A stretch of 63,673 nt of DNA from Anaerolineae bacterium (lineage in GTDB: Bacteria; Chloroflexota; Anaerolineae; UBA4142; SHND01). The translations under genes and the position numbers were made by a program. Every line of letters starts with the position of its first letter. Positions within the stretch are counted from its first letter, which is position 1. The stretch lies in assembly GCA_021463195.1 (NCBI GenBank), contig JAJTXZ010000020.1, forward strand, positions 1 through 63,673. The letters run 5' to 3'. A model generated the notes under the pieces. The model ran no database searches. It was given only the letters and a program-made list of their open reading frames with translations, and had not been told where the DNA came from. Positions 26,984 through 35,148 of this stretch are shown piece after piece.

Positions 26984-29041
26984 CTACGGTTTGACTTGGT
27001 AAGCGCGCAGGCGGCCGCTCGACGCGAACAATTGCAAACGTTCAGGTTCCGCCTGGATCAACTGATTAACCCATTCCGAATTTTGCCGTGCCACAAGCAC
27101 TTTAACATTATAAGCTTTGAGGACGGCCATGCGCTCCGCGAGCGTACTATTCTTGGCAATCAATTTGCGCAAGGCATTCCAACGTTCCACTGCTTCAGCC
27201 CAATCGAGCACGCTCAATTTCCACATGCCGAGCTTGGTGCGAAACGCAAACACGCGCCCCTTTGTCGTCACACTGGGCAAAAGATCATTCAAACGCCGAT
27301 CTCCGCCAACCATCACAGTCGTTTCATCCAGATTGGCATCGAGAATCGGTTTGAGCGCAATCAAATCGGTCACATTGGCGCGCGCCGCGTTTGGCGGTTG
27401 CAGCGCTTCAAACAAAGAATCATTCGCGCCACGCAGCGCAGACACAAGTGCCAATATGAGGATGCCCATTGCGAGCGTCGGATACGCGATGCGCTCGATA
27501 TGGCGCGCGGCGGAAGCGCGCGCTTTTCGCCAATCAAAGAACCGTATCAACAAATACGCCGCAGCGATACCAAATGGCGTGAACCAAACGATGCGCCAAA
27601 TTTGACTTGTGCCCAGCGCCAAGCCCCATGCCCATGCCGTCACCGGCAATAGCGCGCTCAAGACGACCAGCATCGAAGCGCAAATCCAACGCGCCGCATA
27701 ACTGCGTTTGAGTTGCAAGAAACTAAACGTCGCGGCGACCAGAGTCCAGAAAAAAGGCAAACCAGCGACAAGTTGCGGATGTATCGCATACAGCCACGCA
27801 TTCCATTCCAGCACGCGCCGTATTTGTCCTTGACGCTGCAGCGCTTCCGCATTGAAAGGAATTTTTTGGACGTACGACACGTCAAAGATTCGAAAACCCA
27901 AAGGAATGGCGATCAGCGCAATCAAGACGATAAACAGCTGAATCGTCACGCGCAGATTGCGTTCTGCCAAATAATTGAATAGAACAAACAAGCCGACGGC
28001 TGCCGCCGCGATGCCCGTAATTGTGGGATGCGTCAAGACAAGCGCCGCGCCCAAAAACCAGAGCAGCCCCATGCGCCCGCGCGTTGGTTGTTTGGAATAA
28101 GCGGCGACGGCGAGCGCAAAAAGCGGAACGAGAATAAACGCGGCGACGGCCTTGTCCTCGACCAGCCGATTAAAAAAAATAGCGCCGGCTTGGTCTTGGG
28201 CGACGAGCGACAATAACGCGGCGGTCTGCGCGCAGAGCGCGAAACTACTCGCGGCGCGCGCCAAGTTCAACGCGCGCGCAAGCGCATAGGTAGCTAATAA
28301 TGCGGTGAGCGCCAGAAATGGAGTGAGATACAGCTGCGCGAGTTCGACGCCATGCAAACCGCTCCACTGCGCGAACAGCGCTTGATTGAGGGGCCAATAC
28401 GCAAGCCAAAAACGCGAGGGCGCGGCTGGCGCGATTCCAAAAATGATTTCATTCCAATCATAATGCGCCGCGCTCTGCCAATTCAAGAGATAGGCATTAT
28501 GCGTCAGGTCGTCGCCGCTCACATCGAGACCCATCGTCAAGCGTACAACAATAAGACACGCCAATAACACGGGAACGCTCATCAGAATATGCCACAGTGA
28601 AAATTCGACGCGCCAGCGCGGGCGCCAATTCCAACGCGCGCGCGCCGCAAGCAAAAGCGCGCAAACGATTGTCATCACTGTAAAGCCGCCAATGACAAAC
28701 CATAACGCCAAATGGAGCGCGGTGGCGATTAAACCCAAAAATCCGCCCAAAGCCACTGCGATCCCAAACCCGGTTATCGCGCGTTGACTGACCGAAATAT
28801 CGCGCCACAACAACTGTTGCAATAACAAGCCGGGCGCGAGCCAGAGCAGCCAAGCCGCGCCGAGACGCAGCCAACTATTCGGCATATACGCTTGCCAAGA
28901 GCCCCACGCCAAGCCAACATACAAGCCCAGTCCGACAATCAGGGCGACAATGAGCCATCGCCGCGTCAAACACCCTTCAAAAGTAAAACTCTTACTCTGT
29001 CGCGCCTCCACAAAAGCGCGCGCGAACTTGCTTTCAATCAA
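26984..29041 (-). CDS. Large polytopic membrane protein, GT-C-like, function unknown
   Basis: A 685-residue protein with about 13-15 hydrophobic helices over residues 25-520 and a soluble C-terminal domain of about 150 residues. The first external loop carries acidic residues (DVSGDDLTHNAY), reminiscent of GT-C glycosyltransferases, which place a catalytic acid there. No family could be fixed. Start TTG 29041 overlaps the upstream dehydrogenase stop, suggesting coupling. Confidence 0.7.
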   Translation of the reverse strand: MIESKFARAFVEARQSKSFTFEGCLTRRWLIVALIVGLGLYVGLAWGSWQAYMPNSWLRLGAAWLLWLAPGLLLQQLLWRDISVSQRAITGFGIAVALGGFLGLIATALHLALWFVIGGFTVMTIVCALLLAARARWNWRPRWRVEFSLWHILMSVPVLLACLIVVRLTMGLDVSGDDLTHNAYLLNWQSAAHYDWNEIIFGIAPAAPSRFWLAYWPLNQALFAQWSGLHGVELAQLYLTPFLALTALLATYALARALNLARAASSFALCAQTAALLSLVAQDQAGAIFFNRLVEDKAVAAFILVPLFALAVAAYSKQPTRGRMGLLWFLGAALVLTHPTITGIAAAAVGLFVLFNYLAERNLRVTIQLFIVLIALIAIPLGFRIFDVSYVQKIPFNAEALQRQGQIRRVLEWNAWLYAIHPQLVAGLPFFWTLVAATFSFLQLKRSYAARWICASMLVVLSALLPVTAWAWGLALGTSQIWRIVWFTPFGIAAAYLLIRFFDWRKARASAARHIERIAYPTLAMGILILALVSALRGANDSLFEALQPPNAARANVTDLIALKPILDANLDETTVMVGGDRRLNDLLPSVTTKGRVFAFRTKLGMWKLSVLDWAEAVERWNALRKLIAKNSTLAERMAVLKAYNVKVLVARQNSEWVNQLIQAEPERLQLFASSGRLRAYQVKP

Positions 29042-29937
29042 GTAACATTCCCCTTTATCTCAATGCCCGCCAGTTGTTCAATTACTTTGACCAACGCAAA
29101 ATTTCCCTCGCGCTCCAAACCGTGCGCCTGCAAACTTTTTTGCAATTCGTACGTTAGCGCGGTACCGGGCAGCGAAAGATTCATGGCGCGCGACGCCTCC
29201 ATCACCAGATTCAAATCTTTTTGCTGCAAGCTCACCATGAACCCCGGCGAAAAATCGCGACGCAAAATTTTCGGCGCGTAATTATTCAAAGCCCACGAAC
29301 CCGCCGCGCCCGCCGAAATGGCTTCCAACACCTTTGCTGCATCCGCGCCCGATTTTGCCGCAAACACCAGCGCCTCGCTCATCGCCAAATTGTTCAACAC
29401 CACCGCGATTTGATTCGCCAATTTGCAAACTTGTCCCATCCCATTTTCGCCGATGTGAACGATGCGTTTGCCCATCGCCTCGAACGCGGGACGCACGCGT
29501 TCCAACACCGCCGCGTCGCCGCCGACCATAATCGAAAGCGTTCCTTCAAGCGCGCCCTTTTCGCCGCCGCTCACCGGCGCGTCCAACATATCAACATTTT
29601 TTTCTTTCAACGCGCTCGCGATTTCGCGCGTCACTTGCGGCGAAATCGTGCTCATGTCCACGACGACGGAACCCGCGCGCGCGCCGTGTATCACGCCCAG
29701 ATCGCCCATCATCACTTGCTGCACATCGGGCGAATCGCTCACCATTGTAATAATAATGTCCGAATGTTCCGCGACCTCTTGCGGCGACGCCGCGCCGCGC
29801 GCTCCCAGCGCGACGAGTTCGTCCATACGCGCCGCGGTGCGATTCCACACCGTCAACGGAAATCCCGCTTGCAATAAATTTTTGCCCATCGGTTTGCCCA
29901 TGATGCCGAGACCGATGAGTCCGATTTTTTCTGTCAT
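29038..29937 (-). CDS. 3-hydroxyisobutyrate dehydrogenase / tartronate semialdehyde reductase family
   Basis: A 299-residue protein from ATG 29935-29937 behind GAGG; the longer open frame upstream is repeat DNA and is excluded. The NAD(P)-binding motif is GLIGLGIMGKPMGKNL, the substrate loop DAPVSGGEKGA and the catalytic lysine lies in QVCKLANQI. These NAD(P)-dependent enzymes oxidise or reduce short beta-hydroxyacids. Following 2-oxoacid dehydrogenase E1 genes, it fits branched-chain amino acid breakdown, but glyoxylate-type metabolism is possible. Confidence 0.88.
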   Translation of the reverse strand: MTEKIGLIGLGIMGKPMGKNLLQAGFPLTVWNRTAARMDELVALGARGAASPQEVAEHSDIIITMVSDSPDVQQVMMGDLGVIHGARAGSVVVDMSTISPQVTREIASALKEKNVDMLDAPVSGGEKGALEGTLSIMVGGDAAVLERVRPAFEAMGKRIVHIGENGMGQVCKLANQIAVVLNNLAMSEALVFAAKSGADAAKVLEAISAGAAGSWALNNYAPKILRRDFSPGFMVSLQQKDLNLVMEASRAMNLSLPGTALTYELQKSLQAHGLEREGNFALVKVIEQLAGIEIKGNVT

Positions 29938-29950
29938 AATGACCTCGTGT

Positions 29951-30062
29951 GATTGGAGATTGGAGATTGGAGATTGGAGACTAGAGACTAGAGATTTTTG
30001 ATTTGCAAAGTAGTGCGATAGTGCAATCGCGCGATAGTGCAACTTGCAACCTGCAACCTGCT
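29951..30062 (-). repeat. Heptamer tract between dehydrogenase genes
   Basis: Plus strand 29951-30000 is GGAGATT and AGAGACT-type units at a period of seven. Positions 30007-30062 are units of seven or eight around GATAGTGC and AACCTGC. The second tract starts 4 bp after the E1 beta stop. Four separate unit families of this kind recur in the window. Confidence 0.8.
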
Positions 30063-30065
30063 CTT

Positions 30066-31199
30066 TTAATACGCCAACAACTTTTTCGCGGCTTGCAAAA
30101 TCTTTTCCTTGTTCGGGCGCGACGCGTCTTCGAGAATCGGCGCGTAGGGTGGCGGAATATCGGGCGCGGCGAGGCGAACGATGGGCGCGTCGAGAAACTC
30201 GAACGCGTGCTGTGAAATCAACGCCGCAATTTCCGCGCCGACGCCGCACGTCAAATTCGCTTCATGCACAATCATCACTTTACTCGTTTTGCGCGCCGTT
30301 TCCAAAATCGCGTCAGTGTCCAATGGTTTCAGCGAGCGCAAGTCCAAAATTTCCACGCTAACATTTTCTCGCGCGAGTTCATCCGCCGCTTTCAACGCTT
30401 CGTGCAATGGCGCGCCATACGTGATGATACTCAAATCATTTCCCGCCCGTGCGGTTTTTGCGCGACCAATCGGCACAATTCCTTCCTCGCCTTCGGGAAC
30501 ATTGCCGCGAATCGAACGATACAGCGCTTTGTATTCAAAATAAATCACGGGATTCGGGTCACGCAGCGCGCTCAATAGCAAACCGCGCGCATCGGCGGGT
30601 GTCGCGGGCGCGACCACTTTCAAGCCGGGCGCATGCACAAACCACGCTTCAGGATTTTGCGAATGAAACGGCCCGCCGCGCAAGCCGCCGCCGCTCGGCG
30701 CGCGAATCACCCACGGCACGGGCGCGCCCCAACGATAATGATTCGTCGCCGCGAATTGCACGATGGAATCGAATCCTGTCGAAATAAAATCAGCGAACTG
30801 CATCTCGACGACAGGACGCAGCCCCATGAACGCCATCCCCGTCGCCGCGCCGACCATGCACAATTCCGACATCGGCGTATCAATCACGCGCTCTTCGCCA
30901 AATTCTTCAAACAATCCTTGCGTCAATTTGAACGCGCCGCCAAACACGCCGACATCTTCGCCCATCACCAACCCGCGCGGGTCGCGCCGCATCTCGTATT
31001 GCAGCGCGTCGCGTATCGCTTCGAGGTATGTCAGTTCGCGCGCGTTATCCTCACGCGCAATGTCATTTCGAGCGGAGCGAGAAATCTCGTTTTTCGTTTC
31101 GCGTGGAATAATCGAATCCCAGGTCATAAAACAAATCGCAGACAACAGACGACAGTCTCCTGATAGGTTCGTCGTCCGTCGCCTGTCGGCAGTCGTCAT
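30066..31199 (-). CDS. 2-oxoacid dehydrogenase E1 component, beta subunit
   Basis: A 377-residue frame; the conserved domain starts near residue 55 (ELTYLEAIRDALQYEM). Beta-subunit motifs follow: GEDVGVFGGAFKLT, DTPMSE, FADFI and APSGGG. With the alpha subunit it decarboxylates pyruvate or branched 2-oxoacids using thiamine diphosphate. ATG 31199 lies directly after the alpha stop (TGAATG). However, residues 1-24 and about 36-48 are translated repeats (heptamers, and the CGAGCGGAGCGAG type), so ATG 31125-31127 or a later start may be used. No E2 or E3 gene is in the window. Confidence 0.85.
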   Translation of the reverse strand: MTTADRRRTTNLSGDCRLLSAICFMTWDSIIPRETKNEISRSARNDIAREDNARELTYLEAIRDALQYEMRRDPRGLVMGEDVGVFGGAFKLTQGLFEEFGEERVIDTPMSELCMVGAATGMAFMGLRPVVEMQFADFISTGFDSIVQFAATNHYRWGAPVPWVIRAPSGGGLRGGPFHSQNPEAWFVHAPGLKVVAPATPADARGLLLSALRDPNPVIYFEYKALYRSIRGNVPEGEEGIVPIGRAKTARAGNDLSIITYGAPLHEALKAADELARENVSVEILDLRSLKPLDTDAILETARKTSKVMIVHEANLTCGVGAEIAALISQHAFEFLDAPIVRLAAPDIPPPYAPILEDASRPNKEKILQAAKKLLAY

Positions 31200-32165
31200 T
31201 CATTCCGCAAAAATCCCTTCCGTCAATTTCGACGGGTCAGGCATTGGCGCGTTTTCCGCGAACGCTTGCGCGGCATCAATTTCGCGTTCGATGCGCGTCA
31301 ACAATTCGTTTTGTTTCACGTCATCCAACAAATTCATTTCGCGCAAACGCTTTTCAAAAAGCAAAAGCGGGTCGCGCGGTTCCCATTCCGCGAGCAATTC
31401 TTTTGGCACGTACGACATATTATCGTGAATGGCGTGCCCGCGCATCCGCATCGTTTTACATTCGAGCAGCGCGGGCCCGTCGCCTCCGCGCGCGCGTTCC
31501 ACCGCTTCTTTTGTCGTTTTATGCACCGCAAAAAAATCATTGCCATCAATCACAACCCCCGACATCCCATAACCTGCCGCGCGTGCGGCGATGTCTGGCA
31601 TCCGCATTTGATTTTTCGTCGGCGTCGAATACGCGTACTGATTATTTTCGACAATGAATACGACGGGCAGTTGATACAAACTCGCCCAGTTGAGCGCTTC
31701 GTGAATCAAACCTTCGCTGCTGCCGCCGTCGCCGAAAAAATTGAGCGCCACGCGCGGTTCGCGTTTCAATTTGAACGCGTGCGCCATGCCTACCGCGACG
31801 GGCGTGGATTGGGGAATGTGACTCACGAATCCGACAATGCCTAATGACAAATCGCCGCAGCCGTGCAGATTCGCATCGCGTCCGCCGCTCGGCCCCGTCG
31901 CGCGTCCCATGTATTGCGACATCAGGCGCGCGGGCGTCATGCCGCGCGCAAAATACGCGCCCAGGTCGCGGTGCATCGGCGTAATCACATCATCGGGACC
32001 GAGCGCGAGCGCCGCGCCGACGCTGATGGCTTCGTGTCCGCGCTGCGAAAATAATCCGCCGACGAGTTTGCCCTGCTTGAAGAGCAAATCCAAGCGGTCG
32101 TCAAACGCGCGCGTCAAGCGCATCCAATAATGCGCTTGTTCTAAAAGTTCGTTGGAAAATTCCAT
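31200..32165 (-). CDS. 2-oxoacid dehydrogenase E1 component, alpha subunit
   Basis: A 321-residue thiamine diphosphate-binding alpha subunit. The cofactor motif is GDGGSSEGLIHEALNWASLYQLPVVF in outline (GDG to N), with the phosphorylation-loop region around RMRGHAIHD. I choose ATG 32163-32165; the open frame continues to TTG 32192, but that codon lies within a perfect hairpin arm. It is translationally linked to the beta subunit (TGAATG). The substrate, pyruvate or branched-chain 2-oxoacid, cannot be fixed. Confidence 0.88.
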   Translation of the reverse strand: MEFSNELLEQAHYWMRLTRAFDDRLDLLFKQGKLVGGLFSQRGHEAISVGAALALGPDDVITPMHRDLGAYFARGMTPARLMSQYMGRATGPSGGRDANLHGCGDLSLGIVGFVSHIPQSTPVAVGMAHAFKLKREPRVALNFFGDGGSSEGLIHEALNWASLYQLPVVFIVENNQYAYSTPTKNQMRMPDIAARAAGYGMSGVVIDGNDFFAVHKTTKEAVERARGGDGPALLECKTMRMRGHAIHDNMSYVPKELLAEWEPRDPLLLFEKRLREMNLLDDVKQNELLTRIEREIDAAQAFAENAPMPDPSKLTEGIFAE

Positions 32166-32186
32166 TCGAATTGAACCGCGAATCTG

Positions 32187-32230
32187 CGCCAAGCTACGCG
32201 AATCTATTTTTTTATTCGCGTAGCTTGGCG
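32187..32230 (-). promoter_or_regulatory. 16-bp perfect stem-loop between the DUF6285-like gene and E1 alpha
   Basis: Arms CGCCAAGCTACGCGAA and TTCGCGTAGCTTGGCG enclose a 12-base loop containing the DUF6285-like stop codon. The first arm encodes the last residues AKLRE of the upstream gene. The second ends 22 bases before the E1 alpha ATG. There is no T run, so it looks more like a processing or translational-control hairpin than a terminator. Confidence 0.6.
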
Positions 32231-32625
32231 GTTTCTTTTAATACGCGTTCCAAGTATTTCGGATTCGCCACTTGCAATTTTTCCATCACCGTTTGTTGGA
32301 CGTGCGCGTATACGGCATTGTGAAACGCGCCCGCGTCCGCGTCGCCCGCGCGAATTTTTCGCGCCAACGCGCGTGTCATACGTTCCACCTCCGCGCGCGT
32401 ATTTTCGCCCGACGCGTTCTCGTTCAACAACGCGTTCAAACGTTCCCGTTCCGCGCGCAGCTGCGCGTCGCTCATTTCCAATTCGCGCGCGACAATTCGC
32501 AAAACATTCGCGGCGACGAGGACGCGAAATTTCAAGCGCGCGTCGTTCAACGTCGGCGCGAGTTCTGCGCCGAGAAATTGCGCGACGGTGAGGATGAGTT
32601 CGTTTGTCGTAGGAGAATCTTGCAA
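32212..32625 (-). CDS. DUF6285-like small protein
   Basis: A 137-residue helical, soluble protein opening MQDSPTTNELILTVAQFL, with RFRVLVAANVL-like helix (here LKFRVLVAANVLRIVARELE) and a closing MEKLQVANPKYL segment. I recognise this pattern as DUF6285, usually coded next to an aminoglycoside-phosphotransferase-like kinase and an acyl-CoA dehydrogenase, as here. In the Pseudomonas levulinate pathway, a small partner protein is needed by such a kinase; equivalence is inferred. Confidence 0.75.
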   Translation of the reverse strand: MQDSPTTNELILTVAQFLGAELAPTLNDARLKFRVLVAANVLRIVARELEMSDAQLRAERERLNALLNENASGENTRAEVERMTRALARKIRAGDADAGAFHNAVYAHVQQTVMEKLQVANPKYLERVLKETAKLRE

Positions 32626-32633
32626 AGCATAGT

Positions 32634-32703
32634 GGAAACTGGAGACTAGAGATTAGAGACTATTTGCAATCTCCAGTCTCTAGTCTCCAATCTCTAATCT
32701 TGA
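32634..32703 (-). repeat. Heptamer hairpin at the phosphotransferase stop codon
   Basis: On the minus strand, TAGAGATTGGAGACTAGAG begins with the stop codon of the upstream kinase gene. After a short spacer, complementary units (AGTCTCTAATCTCTAGTCTC) follow. The tract can fold into an imperfect hairpin of about 28 bp and fills the gap to the next gene. Confidence 0.8.
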
Positions 32704-33716
32704 ATCAACCTCAATATTTCCAACTCCACCTCCGCGCAGCGTCTGCCCAAACTCGCGAATTCCAAATTCGACTCTTTGCCGCGCAAATGGCGCTGCGCTT
32801 GATTCAACATCCCGACCGCCCAACGCGCGTTGCCCATGATTTCCCAATAACGCACTGCGTCATGATTCAATTTTACGCCCATCGCGTTTTCGTACGCGGC
32901 AAAAAATTCATCCGGTTGCGCGATGCCGCCGAAATGAAACGCATCATTGCCGAAACGCCAATCGCGGACTTGGGACCACGTAATATCTTCGTACGCATCG
33001 CCGAGATGGGCAAATTCCCAATCCAGCACGCTGACCAAACCATTTTCATTCACCACCACGTTGCCGATGCGATAATCGCCGTGCAGCAAAACGAGATTCT
33101 TTGGCGCGGGTGGTTCATTCTTTCGCAGCCAACGCAAGCCCAACTCGAGCGCGGGATGCGGCTCGCCGATTTCGTCCAAATTATTTTCGAGCTGCGCGAG
33201 CATCCATTGCGCCGGCGATTGATGCGGCGGCGGATGCGGCAGTTCGTTCAGCAGCCCGTATTTTTCAAAATCAATTCGATGAATGCGCGCGAGCATTTCG
33301 CCCATCTGCGCGGGCAGCATTTTGCGCGCGTTTTCAAATATAGGTTCGCGCGCCAAACGTCGCCCAATAGTTTCACCCGCGTGATAATGAATCAGCGCCG
33401 CGGGGCGGCCGAGCAAGTCGGGCAAAAACGCTTGTGGATACGGGACCGCGGCGTTTGACGCGTACGCCACTTGCATCACGTGGAACTCGCGCCACAAATC
33501 CAACGCGTCGCGATAAATTTTGCCGCCGAGGTGGCGTCGCAACACGAGCGCGTATTCGCCGCGCGGTTCGCCATTTTCCAAAAATAAATCGAGAGCCCAC
33601 GTTTCTTGCGACGCGCCGCCCGCGAGCATTTTTAAATTTTCCACGCGCACACCGCCTCGCGTCAGCGCGCGCAATGTTTCCTCTAACGCGTTTCGCAAAA
33701 CATTAGTTTCAATCAT
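32694..33716 (-). CDS. Phosphotransferase-family kinase (APH/ACAD10-like)
   Basis: A 340-residue kinase-like fold from ATG 33714-33716. The catalytic loop is LLHGDYRIGN and the metal-binding loop SVLDWEFAHLGD. Members of this group linked to acyl-CoA dehydrogenases phosphorylate 4-hydroxyacyl-CoA. The gene lies between acyl-CoA dehydrogenase and a DUF6285-like gene. An approximately 80-bp mobile element ends two bases upstream of the start codon, so the original leader may be lost. The stop codon TAG is the first part of a heptamer tract. Confidence 0.88.
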   Translation of the reverse strand: MIETNVLRNALEETLRALTRGGVRVENLKMLAGGASQETWALDLFLENGEPRGEYALVLRRHLGGKIYRDALDLWREFHVMQVAYASNAAVPYPQAFLPDLLGRPAALIHYHAGETIGRRLAREPIFENARKMLPAQMGEMLARIHRIDFEKYGLLNELPHPPPHQSPAQWMLAQLENNLDEIGEPHPALELGLRWLRKNEPPAPKNLVLLHGDYRIGNVVVNENGLVSVLDWEFAHLGDAYEDITWSQVRDWRFGNDAFHFGGIAQPDEFFAAYENAMGVKLNHDAVRYWEIMGNARWAVGMLNQAQRHLRGKESNLEFASLGRRCAEVELEILRLIQD

Positions 33717-33717
33717 C

Positions 33718-33795
33718 ACTGATGTTACGCAGTGGTAGGGCAAATTTCAAATTTGCCGTACGGCTGCGCGCTCTTTTTTAGCGAATGTGCGTGAG
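33718..33795 (-). mobile_element. Approximately 80-bp MITE-like element, copy B
   Basis: Inverted relative to copies A and C, with ACTGATGTTACGC at the left, the palindrome GGCAAATTTCAAATTTGCC inside and CTTTTTTAGCGAATG near the right. A 5-base internal deletion shortens the right end. TCATC occurs on both sides (33713-33717 and 33796-33800), a 5-bp target duplication that includes the kinase start codon region. Confidence 0.8.
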
Positions 33796-33799
33796 TCAT

Positions 33800-33965
33800 C
33801 ATGTTCTTTGCGTTGCGCTTTTCGTTCTTTGCTTTTCGTTCTTTATTCTGCGCTTTACGTCTTTCGATTCTTGGCTCTCGATTCTCGACACTCAACTCTC
33901 GCCCCCAGTCTCCAGTCTCCAGTCTCCAATCTCCAGTCTCCAATCTCCAATCTCCAACCTCTCTT
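33800..33965 (-). repeat. Long degenerate heptamer array after acyl-CoA dehydrogenase
   Basis: About 23 consecutive seven-base units grade from TTTCGTT, CTTTGCT and CTTTATT through CTCGATT and CTCGACA to CCAGTCT, CCAATCT and CCAACCT. It ends 1-2 bp after the acyl-CoA dehydrogenase stop. No gene is supported in 33717-33966 apart from this array and the mobile element. Confidence 0.85.
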
Positions 33966-33966
33966 T

Positions 33967-35148
33967 TCACGCTTGCGTCATTCGCCGAAATACGCGCCGC
34001 CCTACGCTCATGCGATGCACTTCGGAGGGTCCATCGTAAATGCGAAAGGCGCGATGTTCGCGATACAACATGGCGAGGGGCCAATCCTCCGCGATACCGT
34101 GCGCGCCGCAGACTTGGACCGCGCGGTCAATCACGCGATTCACCGTTTCCGCGACAAACACTTTTGCCATGCTCGTTTCGTGCCGCGCTTTTTCGCCATT
34201 GTCCAACAACCATGCCGCGTGCCAAATCATCAAACGCGCCGCGTGCATTTCGATTTCCGAATCGGCGACCATGAATTGCACGGCTTGATGTTCCGACAAG
34301 GTTTTGCCAAACGACTCGCGCACGCGCGCGTATTTCACCGCGTATTCCAGCGCGCGCCGCGCCGCGCCCAACCAACGCATACAATGCGTCAAACGCGCGG
34401 GCCCCAAACGCACCTGCGCGTATTCAAATCCTTCGCCCGCCGCGCCCAATACCGCGTCATCGCTCACCTCGCAATTTTCAAATTCCACTTCGGCGTGCCC
34501 GCCGGGCCAACCCAAATCGAGCGTCGGCACATGACGCACGATGCGAAAACCGGGATTGTCCGCGTCCACCAAAAACATCGTCGCGCCGCTCCTCGTCCCC
34601 CGTCCTCCGTCCCCCGTTCTTGCCATGCAAATTGTATACGCCGCGCCAATCGCGCCGCTGATAAACCATTTGCGTCCGTTGATAATCCATTTGCCATCGC
34701 GATATTCCGCGCGCGTTTTCAAAAGATTCGGGTCCGCGCCCGCGCCGTTCGGCTCGGTCATCGAAAAGCAGGAACGCACTTGGCCTTGCGCGAGCGGGCG
34801 CAAATACTTTTCTTTTTGCGCGGGCGAAGCGATTTTTTCGAGCATGTGCATATTGCCTTCATCGGGCGCGGCGCAGTTTAACGCCTGGGGGCCCAATAGC
34901 GAGCGGCCCGCTTCTTCAAAGAGAACAGAACAATCGCGCCAATTCAAACCGAGGCCGCCGTACTCTTTCGACATGTGCGGCGCAAACAATTCGGCATATT
35001 TTGCTGCACGCTGTAATTCGTCGCGCAGCTCGAATCCTTCGTCCGCGCGTTCGGGCATTCGCCTTTCGGCAGGAATTACGATTTCGTCAATGAATTGACG
35101 CGTGCGTTCTTTCAGTTCGAGCAGTTGAGGCGAGAATGAGAAATCCAT
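33967..35148 (-). CDS. Acyl-CoA dehydrogenase, ACAD10/11-like
   Basis: A 393-residue flavoprotein with the three acyl-CoA dehydrogenase regions: helical N-domain, beta domain (SMTEPNGAGADPNLL and KWFISGAIGA) and C-domain (RESFGKTLSEHQAVQFMVAD, VCGAHGIAEDWPL). Residues about 175-186 (TGDGGRGTRSGA) are an insert coded by heptamer repeats at 34590-34624. It heads the gene run of kinase, DUF6285-like, E1 alpha and beta, and dehydrogenase on the minus strand. Confidence 0.9.
   Translation of the reverse strand: MDFSFSPQLLELKERTRQFIDEIVIPAERRMPERADEGFELRDELQRAAKYAELFAPHMSKEYGGLGLNWRDCSVLFEEAGRSLLGPQALNCAAPDEGNMHMLEKIASPAQKEKYLRPLAQGQVRSCFSMTEPNGAGADPNLLKTRAEYRDGKWIINGRKWFISGAIGAAYTICMARTGDGGRGTRSGATMFLVDADNPGFRIVRHVPTLDLGWPGGHAEVEFENCEVSDDAVLGAAGEGFEYAQVRLGPARLTHCMRWLGAARRALEYAVKYARVRESFGKTLSEHQAVQFMVADSEIEMHAARLMIWHAAWLLDNGEKARHETSMAKVFVAETVNRVIDRAVQVCGAHGIAEDWPLAMLYREHRAFRIYDGPSEVHRMSVGRRVFRRMTQA
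34590..34624 (-). repeat. Heptamer repeats inside acyl-CoA dehydrogenase
   Basis: Plus-strand units CCTCGTC, CCCCGTC, CTCCGTC, CCCCGTT and CTTGCC run in sequence within the coding frame. They produce a Gly/Arg-rich loop before the conserved strand MFLVDADNPGF. Confidence 0.7.

Noticed and set aside
26882-27652. Long plus-strand open frame opposite the membrane protein at 27 kb
   Set aside because: Antisense to a polytopic membrane protein with a better codon pattern; no motif or ribosome-binding site.
29938-30249. N-terminal extension of the hydroxyisobutyrate dehydrogenase
   Set aside because: It translates heptamer repeats and the end of the E1 beta gene; the Rossmann motif starts right after ATG 29937.
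33800-33965. Possible CRISPR-like array
   Set aside because: Units are seven bases with no spacers, and no cas genes are present.
33787-34881. Long plus-strand open frame opposite acyl-CoA dehydrogenase
   Set aside because: Antisense shadow of a well-supported gene plus heptamer array; Arg/His-rich composition typical of reverse-frame artefacts.
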